Part shown: positions 56,380 through 64,000 of the stretch, one piece after another
Position numbering within the stretch: the stretch's first letter is position 1
How the letters are laid out: every line of letters starts with the position of its first letter
Origin: Aedes albopictus
Lineage: Eukaryota; Arthropoda; Insecta; Diptera; Culicidae
DNA: 64,000 bases
Direction: 5' to 3'
Assembly: GCF_035046485.1 (NCBI RefSeq)
Contig: NC_085138.1
Span: 429,833,265 to 429,897,264 of the forward strand
Notes under the pieces: generated by a model
Databases searched by the model: none
What the model was told of the DNA's origin: nothing
The model's input: the letters and a program-made list of their open reading frames with translations, nothing else
Made by a program: the position numbers and the translations under genes

Positions 56380-57960
56380 CGCACCGGTAGCTCGGCTGGC
56401 TACTGTCAGGACCGTTTGGCATCGGCAATCCATCAGATGGATGTCCGCACGGCTGTTCAGAGGAAATTGGAAATGTAGATTGGAGGTTCTGGATGGCGTA
56501 CCTGCAAAGTCTGGTCAAGTCTGTCGAATGGTTATGCTGAAGTCTTTGTACGGCCTAAAACATTCGCCTAGATGTTCAAATGACCGACTCAACGACGCAC
56601 TCCCTAAGATGGCCTTCAAGTGACCGAGACACGATTATTGCCTGTATACAAAGCTGAACCAAGATAGAGAAATGAACTCATCCTTGTTTTGTACGTAGAT
56701 GACCTCTAAGTGACCGGTCGCAACCTGAAGTCGATCATGGAGCTGAAGCCACGATGTTCGAGATTTCCTGCTGGGGAGAGTTGTGCCTCTTTTTGGGGAT
56801 GAAAATCATCTACAACCGCGAAGGACAATGCCAATATTGGGACGTTGATGAGCCGTTTTGGAATGTTCGACTGCAATTCCGTTCGAACCCCGATGGAGAA
56901 AGGCCTGATACTCGAAACCGAGAAGGTGTCGAAGTAAACCAACCCGCGTACCGAGAGTTGTTTGGTTCGCTTATGAAAGTGATGTTGAGCGTTTGACCGG
57001 ACATTTGCTATCCTGTCGGTTATCTCGGACTATTCCAACAATGGTGTTCGATCAAGCGCAAGCTGTCAAATTCCAGAGCGGTAAAATTCCGGAAGGAGTT
57101 TTCCACAGTTACCGAATCCTAACCATTACCTCCTGTGAGGCACAATTCAATCCGCTGGACAACTTTAGTTCAATAGATCACACTGCACGAAGAATCTGTA
57201 ATAATTGAGTCCCTGATGAAGGTCCTAAATGCGACCGAAACGTTGGACAAGATTAAATAGCAGTATTTGAATTTTGTCGAGACTGGAAATGCCATTTTTA
57301 AGCTACCTACAAGCTACAAGGCACGAAGAATCTGATGTTACAGTTTAATCGCGACTCTACAAGTAATTCCTTGTTGAAGATACGTTGACGCAGACTGAGC
57401 ATCGCACACCGAGGACAGGAAATCGATAACCGGATTTTTGTTTCAAGTTTTTGGATGTACTCAGTGGCGTCTCGTAACCTCACTTTTTACCTGTTCAATG
57501 ACTCAAAATCTTATAATTGCGGAGAATACAGGTTGCGAATCAAATTCGAAATTGGCCAACATCTCGACATGTTCCGCTAATTTCAAGCAAATTTTATGCG
57601 AAAATTCAATAATTTGCACTTGTTGAACAGGTAGTGTTGAGGTTAGGGAATCGCCACTGGGTGTACTGTAAACTGGTTCAGCAAGAAGCAGACCACGGTG
57701 GCAACTCCATCTAGCGAGGTGAAGTACGTTGCACTCAGCACAAAGCGCAGCAGTTGCCGAATGTCTATGGTTATTAGGTATTCTTGAACCCGTCAGTATA
57801 TATAAGGATAACACAAGCTGCATTCACATTGCAAAGAATATGGAAACGAAATGCACGTGCGTGAACGTAGCCTCCGGGACTTTGAAGATTGAATCTATCC
57901 AAACACAGGATCACCCGGAAGCAAACATTTTAACAAACGCCCTGGATTACAACCAATGAA
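56380..57960 (+). pseudogene. Ty1/copia pol pseudogene (RT to RNase H)
   Basis: Plus-strand pieces in changing frames: LKSLYGLK (about 56545), YVDDL (56694-56708, the RT catalytic box), ELCLFLGMKI (56783-56812), GSLMKVMLSV (56966-56995), then after interruptions AVAECLWLLGIL (57750-57785) and DNTSCIHIAKNMETK (57808-57852), which are copia RNase H landmarks. Stops, frameshifts, an insert near 57208-57330 and the MITE at 57462-57659 inactivate it. Integrase and gag are absent, and no LTRs were found. Confidence 0.85.
57462..57659. mobile_element. hAT-type MITE CAGTGGCG, 198 bp, inside copia
   Basis: CAGTGGCG ends inverted; 8-bp target GATGTACT (57454-57461) versus GGTGTACT (57660-57667), one mismatch. 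Interior arms share TACCTGTTCAA and AATTTGAA-type blocks. Confidence 0.82.
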
Positions 57961-59445
57961 AGACCCTTTCGGAGGCATTGCCCCGAAACAAAAATCAGCG
58001 TACATGTGAGGTTTTAGCTCACACGAACATATTGCTTGCCATACTTAATATTTTTCAGGGAATTTGGTTTTAATTTTCGTTTCAGACGTTTGGTTAGTTC
58101 TGTGCAATAATTCTGTCCTGTAAGATATTCGAACTTTTTAAGGCATTATGTTTCATCATTCATTACAACTCAACGGATTTTTTTAGAAAATAATGTTAAT
58201 AAAGAATTACGTCTTTTTCAAGCCTTTGTGCAAGATAGATTTTCTGCTTGCTAGCTAAGATGGCGCCATCCTGAATACCAAAGGCGATTTGGAGAACAAT
58301 GTTGGTCTATGTATTGGTCTTTAGCATAAAAAGTTTCCCATTCCGGTGGTAATTTGACCAAAAAACAAGTCTAATGCTTTATCCGGATTTTGATGAGAAC
58401 GGCCTGTATACCAATGCATCATATAGGATTTTGCGTTTACAGGGTCATCCTAGCGCAAATCACCGTTCGATGTTCCATACTTTTTTTTAGGTAGAATATC
58501 TTTTTTGTTAAGTTTCACTCAGACTTTTCGATGGAAAGTTCCACTTCTTGCTCCATTATTCATTGAAAACAGTAGTATCTAATCATATCTAAAGGACGCT
58601 TGATCAGCCCAGCTGCCAGTATTCCCAGGAGAAATTAGTGGCTTTAAGATTAAATTACACTATCCCGTTGAGCAGTGGAATCCTTATTCTACTGTCTACA
58701 CTACTGTGTGCAGCATTGTTGTCCCATGTTAATAGGGATTCCCATAGAACATGGGACAACTATGCTGCACACGGCAGAACAGATCTGCACTTGTACAATT
58801 TTCAACGATTGTGGCCACAATGCTTCTAGTTAGCCCCCCGACGGTTCCCAGGATTGCAATACACATGCATATGGTGATGATGATTAAACCCAGAGAGCTC
58901 ACCCATGGCCTATTCCCAATGAGAGTATATTACAGGTGAGGAAGAAGAAGAGATGGCTATGTATTAGTAAGCAAAGAAAAATGTAAACACAAATAGTGAC
59001 GTCACTATTTGACACGCGTTCTTATGGGAGCTCGCTTTGCTTGTAGTAGTGACATGTTTTGCACCAGACACGGATCTCACGCACACGAAGTATCTTCTTC
59101 CCCACCTTTAATAGACTCTCATTGGCCTATTCCAGTCCAACAAACCAACAACAAAACGCACTGCAATGGATCCGGTGCATTTGACTGACATTGCATCATC
59201 ATCATCATCACCAACAAACGAACGCTGGGTATGAGAGCGTTGTTCTTATCTCCTAGTCCAGGATTCAGGGACGGGAACGCCGGATAGTCAGCCAGCCACC
59301 GGATGTGTGGATGGTGCGGTTATTTCGATGCGCCAAGCTGAACACTTCCCGCATTGTTTCGCACACACCGCACACCGCCATAGGAAAGTTGCAGAAAGAC
59401 AGAGCACTTTTCGTTGGACGCGTTGACATTCGGGGTGTTGAGCAT
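57961..59445. other. Unassigned stretch with one hairpin
   Basis: GACCCTTTCGGAGGCATT at 57962-57979 also occurs at 44857-44874. A palindrome at 58708-58773 pairs GTGTGCAGCATTGTTGTCCC with its inverse around a 20-base loop. No gene recognised; a (CAT)n run is near 59195. Confidence 0.45.
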
Positions 59446-60214
59446 TAGCGTGGTTCAAAAAATCGTTTTTGCTCCACACCGCCTTTTCGATTCGTAACCA
59501 GATTCTAAGCCTTCTCCCAAAAATTGAGCTAATTTGATGAAAAATTGAGAGTGCACAAGCCCTTCAAAGTTTGAACGGGAATTACTATGCGAAAAGGACG
59601 TTTTTCATTCAATTGACCGTAGTATTTCCCCAGGTGCCCTAGAGTGTTAGTTGACCCTTGGTAGTCCTAGGCTACTCTATCAGCTACAACTTTGTCGAAG
59701 ACCACATTCAAATCGGACGCCTCATTAATTAGTTATTGATTTTTGTCCAGAATGGAAATCTTTGATCATGATGGTTACACTATTCGCTGGGCATCACTGC
59801 AATTAGCCTTGGAACATAGTAGCCATGATTTCTGTGTGCTATCTTTGGCGCCATGTGCAGCAATGTTGCCTGCTGGGAAGCTGAACGATCACTGTTAAAG
59901 TTTCTCCAGTTGGATAAAAATCGATAATTAATTAATGTGACGTCCGATTTGAATATGGTCTTCGGCAAAGTTGTAGTTAATAGAGTAGCCTAGGACTACC
60001 AAGGGTCAACTAACACTCTAGGGCACCTGGGGAAATGCTACGGTCAATTGAATGAAAAACGTCCTTTTCCCATAGTAATTCCCATACAAACTTTGAAGGG
60101 CTTGTGCACTCTCAATTTTTCACCAAATTAGCTCAATTTTTGGGAGAAGGCTTAGAATCTGGTTACGAATCGAATAAGCGGTGTGGAGCAAAAACGATTT
60201 TTTGAACCACGCTA
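59446..60214. mobile_element. Foldback hAT-type MITE, 769 bp
   Basis: Ends TAGCGTGGTTCAAAAAATCG on both strands, arms of about 330 bp pairing closely (CTCCCAAAAATTGAGCTAAT, GGTCAACTAACACTCTAGGG). Exact target TTGAGCAT at 59438-59445 and 60215-60222. Carries CAACTTTGTCGAAGACCAC at about 59688 and its inverse at about 59962. Confidence 0.93.
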
Positions 60215-60484
60215 TTGAGCATACGCCAAGCACACACACACAAACGCTCACGGATGAGACCTGGCGGGAGATGTGATGACGAGTCGACCGAGGACGACCC
60301 CCTGTGAGAGTTTGGGAATCTCATATCACATCCGACGACATACAACAACGAGGACGACGGACGACGCGTCCTAATGCAATAGTTGGACGTCTGCTCGCGC
60401 GTTGTTTCTGAGTTGCTGCTTCAGAGTCAGATGCGTGGGGCCACGTACCTACATATGTGTTCCTCTGTGGGTGGCTGAAGGATA

Positions 60485-60629
60485 GGGCACTTGCTGGCTT
60501 TGTTTAGTGTGCCCAACAGACCCATTTGATTTAGCTGTGAAACGTTTCGTAACGCGACTCTCATTACAAAGCGTTACCAGCAAAATCAAAGGGTCTGTTG
60601 GGCACACTAAACAAAGCCAGCAAGTGCCC
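60485..60629. mobile_element. Palindromic MITE, 145 bp, TA target
   Basis: Arms of about 40 bp, GGGCACTTGCTGGCTTTGTT and its exact inverse, TA on both sides (60483-60484, 60630-60631). Loop region contains GAAACGTTTCGTAACGC. Confidence 0.9.
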
Positions 60630-60631
60630 TA

Positions 60632-62218
60632 TTGCAAAAGTTGGTGTTTTCTTTCGCAATATGCGCTTGTCTTTTTGCTTTCCAACTTAAAGGCAAGCGT
60701 AATCCGGCCGCGTATATATGAATGGCCTAAAGGCTGAAACTGCTTTCGGAATTGAGGACGACGATTGTTGGAGTTATTCATCACGCAGAGAATGTAAATC
60801 GATGCAGCCATTTGTTGGCCTCACAATTCAGTAGGTTTGTACGATTTTAAAGGAGTTTTCGCATCATATCCCAATAAGAAGAAAATGGTTTGAAACTTCT
60901 GGAGTTTATCCAAATTTTTTCTAGCAAATTTAATAAAAGCTTGCCAAGATTTTCTCTGCTTTAAAACCGATTTAGAATACGTTACCCTGTAATAATATGG
61001 TATCGAATAATAACGACCCGCATGGCATAAACTTATGTAAGGGGCGTCCATTTTCCGTACTCATTTTGGCAAAATTTTGGACATATTTTTTTATCTGGTA
61101 CAATTTATGAGCACAAAATATACTAATAAAATATAGTCCAAAAAGTACCCAAAAACTTCGGAAAAAATGTTTGAACCATAAATTCTATGTTGAATAACAG
61201 TTTCTTAAACTAAAATTTACTTAAGAGTGGTTTGTTCCTCTCTTATACAGCCAAAATGTTTGTTGAGATATTTGCAGATCGGCAAACTTATTTTTAAGAT
61301 ACCATGATAACCGTGACGGCCCTTTTTAAAAACACCATTTCGAGATAACTGGCGTATCTAGGATTTTTTCCTAGGGGGTGCCTAGAGGGTGCCAGATTCA
61401 GTGGCTCCAGGTTGTTTTGTTTTTTTTGTAAAGGAAAAATACCGATCCACCCTCAATTTCTTAGTAATTAGTAATATAATGATTTAACACTTTCTCCGTC
61501 ACGTGAGGTTTGAAAACTTGATAACTTGATTGCGTATAATACATGGAGTTTGCATTTTGAGTTTGAACTTAACAACAGGCTTGATAATCCTCCTCAATAT
61601 CAAAAGAGTTTTGCCACATGCTCTAGAGCGGTGTTTTGCTTTTGCCTCGTCGCGAGGGAGCGAACGAACCCCAAACAGAGAGGCAATAAAAACTGAGTGA
61701 GGAAGAGGGGAACTAAAAAAGAGCCGATGATTATTTCGGGTTTTTGAGTGCGATTTTCGCCTCGAGAGTCTGTCTTTGTATGGGAGTGGAACTCGCGAGA
61801 GCTTTTTGAGTGTGAGTGGACGTGAGAAACACAACAAGAAATTATGAGTGTTGGACGAACTCCTCGCTGCGCGGCAAGCTCGCGCTCGCTGCTGTTGAGG
61901 ATTTGCGTTGTGATTTCTGAGTTTTATATTCACTCCTCAGAATATCGCTGAAATCGCTTCCTCATTTTCTCGCGAGGGAGTTTCTGTCAAGCCTGCTTAA
62001 CAATCATCGCGACAACCACTTTGTATTGTGAATTGAAAACAATCAGGTTCGTAAGAATACATTTTCAGAGCAATTATTAGAAGTGTAAATCTCGGAAACT
62101 GTAAAATATCCACAAATTTGCGTGTAACTTGTATTCATCGTACCATACTCTTTGTTTTAGCATAATAACAACCCTTTAGTAAAATAGTTTTCAAGAACAT
62201 CTGTGAGAGTTATAAATA
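60632..62218. other. Unassigned stretch
   Basis: An Arg-rich minus ORF (61499-61933) lies over CTCGCGAGGGAG repeats at 61645-61985 and is not convincing. No other feature recognised. Confidence 0.4.
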
Positions 62219-62433
62219 GGGAATCGCGCCACTTGGGCGGTGGCTTCTATATTCGTCTGTTTTCCACTATAACTCAGTCAAATTTGAACCAATTGACACA
62301 ACTTTTGGAATGTGGTGAGATAGGTATAGTATCTACCCGTGTACAACATTTCAAGTCAATTGGTTCAAAATTGACTGAGTTATAGTGGGAAACAGACGAA
62401 TATAGAAGCCATCGCCCAAGTGGCGCGATACCC
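62219..62433. mobile_element. Foldback MITE, 215 bp, TA target
   Basis: GGGAATCGCGCCACTTGGGC and, inverted, GGGTATCGCGCCACTTGGGC, arms of about 95 bp, TA on both sides. One worn arm also occurs at 12135-12215. Confidence 0.88.
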
Positions 62434-62879
62434 TACATAAAATAGCAAAATCATAATACATATTTGCATTTTTGGTTTGACCACAACATTTATGGCGACA
62501 GCGTTGTTGTTTCATTAGTTGCAACACTACCACGTGGACATGAACATACTCTAACAGAGAAATTGTGAGTATGATTCTTAAAACTACAAAATTTGGATTC
62601 GATTATTCTGACTCGGAGTACCGTTCTGAAGCTTCACGAACATATCATCAATCCAGTTCAAACCTGGAATATGGTGCGATCGAACTTCGATTCTTCTCTT
62701 CGGGATTCTGATGCTCGCACCAAATTACGATTTCGACTGGATTGATAATAAAACTGGTGAACAGAATGGTGCATAAAGCTGAAATTTTGACTTACGTAAA
62801 ACCAACATTGTATTAATCAGTCAGCTCCGTACATTCAGATAATCGGGTTTATAATTTGTGTTCTCGGCAAAACATCCTT

Positions 62880-63960
62880 TTGGTAATTCCTCAGGGGAAC
62901 ATTTCCGGCAATTTATTTGGTAATTGTTTTGCAATTTATTTCAATTGAGACTTCTTTTGGAAATCTCTCTGTAATTTCTTTGAATTAGGCAAATTTCTTC
63001 GTGTCCCCTTCAGCAATTTCTTTAATAATTTATTTGGTAATGTGTTTGGAATTCGGTACTAAGCACATTTCACGCATCCTTTCGAAATTTCTTTGGCAAT
63101 ACCGTTAGGAGTTTATTTGTTTTTTTTTTATTTATTGAAAATGTTTTCTCGGGTGTTTCTCGCCAATTTTTAGTAGTGTTTCAAGCATTGTTTTATTAAT
63201 GTCAGCAATTCTATTGATATTTGCTTTTTAAAATTCTCCAATTACTCTTCAGGCAATTTCTTAGGGAATTCTTTTTGTAAAGCTTTTGGTAATTAATTCA
63301 ACAGTGACTATGGAAACTTCCTCACATTTTTTTTAAATGTCTTCGGTAAGCCATGCTACTTTTTTTGAGATTTTCGTCGATCGAAAACTCCTTCGGAAAT
63401 ACTTTCATAAATTGCTTCTATAATTTTTCTTTAGCCAACTTCTTCAGTAAGTATGTAAGGAATTTCTGCAGCAGATGATTTCGGAATATCTTCGGCTATT
63501 CCAGTGTTACTTGGATTGAAAAATTTATTTGGGATTTTCATCAGCAATTCCTTTGGAAATTTTGGAAACTTCGATTATAACTTTGAGAACTTCTTCGGTA
63601 ATTCCTTTGAAATTCGATATGCCGAATTTTCTTCAGAAATTCCTTTGATGCTGTCGGAAAATTCTTTAAGAATTTCTTAGAATTTTTTTTGTGAATGTGG
63701 AAATTTTTATAGAATATATTTCGGCAATTTATTTTGAGATTGGGTTTGGCCAATTTCTTTAAAATGCCTTAATATTTTCTTCCGGAATTCCTCTGGCAAT
63801 TTTTCCGGCAATCGCTTTGGGAATTTGTCAGGATGGTTTTCGTGAATTTCGGGGTTTCTTTGAGCAAGTCCAGTTGAGAATTTCGGAACTTCCAGTTCAG
63901 CAATTTTCAGAAGCAATATATATAATCACAATTAAATCATACAGTAATCACGGTAAAATT
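62880..63960. repeat. Degenerate 'aatttctttggcaattt' minisatellite
   Basis: Diffuse repeats of TTCTTTGG(C/T)AATTTC through the end of the window, a variant of the texture at 33590, 45350 and 53330. Confidence 0.7.
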
Positions 63961-64000
63961 GCCTGAAAAAATTGCAAAACAACTGAAAAAGAAATTGCTG

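Noticed and set aside
61499..61933. Arg/Ser-rich minus ORF of 144 residues
   Set aside because: Low-complexity text over CTCGCGAGGGAG-like repeats; no recognisable domain.

Overview
Gene-poor, repeat-saturated nuclear DNA of an animal, most probably a culicine mosquito (Aedes-like). The inference rests on the mix of repeats: many short foldback DNA elements with 8-bp or TA target duplications, mariner-type (ITmD37E-like) transposase debris, RTE-like LINE reverse-transcriptase debris, tRNA-derived SINE pieces, Ty3/gypsy and Ty1/copia remains, and long stretches of degenerate 'aattcctccagaaatttct' minisatellite. I see no bacterial features and no intact host gene. One broken, intron-containing gene-like sequence is present (42266-43685, minus). 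The species is inferred, not proven.

Layout. 1-8.99 kb: an RTE-like fragment split by a foldback element, a tRNA-derived SINE split by a 403-bp hAT-type MITE, a quiet stretch, then an element with CCCCGAAT-repeat ends (6797-8057) holding a TA-flanked pogo-like MITE, and a second 403-bp hAT MITE inside another repeat. 9.0-26.4 kb: a nest at least three layers deep. The outermost is a hAT-type element (9002-26431, 8-bp duplication ATTTAGAG). Inside it is a minus-strand Ty3/gypsy element (12838-25984; two LTRs of 272 and 269 bp with 3 differences; gag-protease-RT-RNase H-integrase). Inside its integrase zinc finger is a 7,748-bp insertion (14172-21919, 5-bp duplication). That insertion carries about 4 kb of two facing AT satellites, (AATTTT)n and (AAAATTAAATT)n, and a duplicated promoter-like module.

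26.4-38.1 kb: mariner pseudogene, SINE, a 2.7-kb hAT-like element with about 660-bp inverted arms, then a 5.5-kb foldback (31602-37117) whose arms are tandem ~150-bp satellite arrays. This foldback encloses a 2.4-kb pogo-like element and a poly(A) retroposon; a second RTE-like fragment follows. 38.1-45.0 kb: a second copy of the 681-1270 foldback family, palindromic repeats, G/C-biased minisatellite, and the broken gene, which carries two identifiable insertions.

45.0-64 kb: a 10.7-kb hAT-type composite (45056-55754, duplication CTTGCGAC) packed with nested MITEs. Then come a copia pol pseudogene (56380-57960) with a 198-bp MITE inside it, more foldback MITEs, and a degenerate minisatellite to the end of the window.

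How it works together: this is a layered graveyard rather than a pathway. Its value is the insertion chronology, because exact target duplications and within-window empty or unoccupied copies allow several insertions to be ordered by reading alone. No transposase able to move the hAT-type, pogo-like or CACT-ended elements is visible here, so they look non-autonomous.
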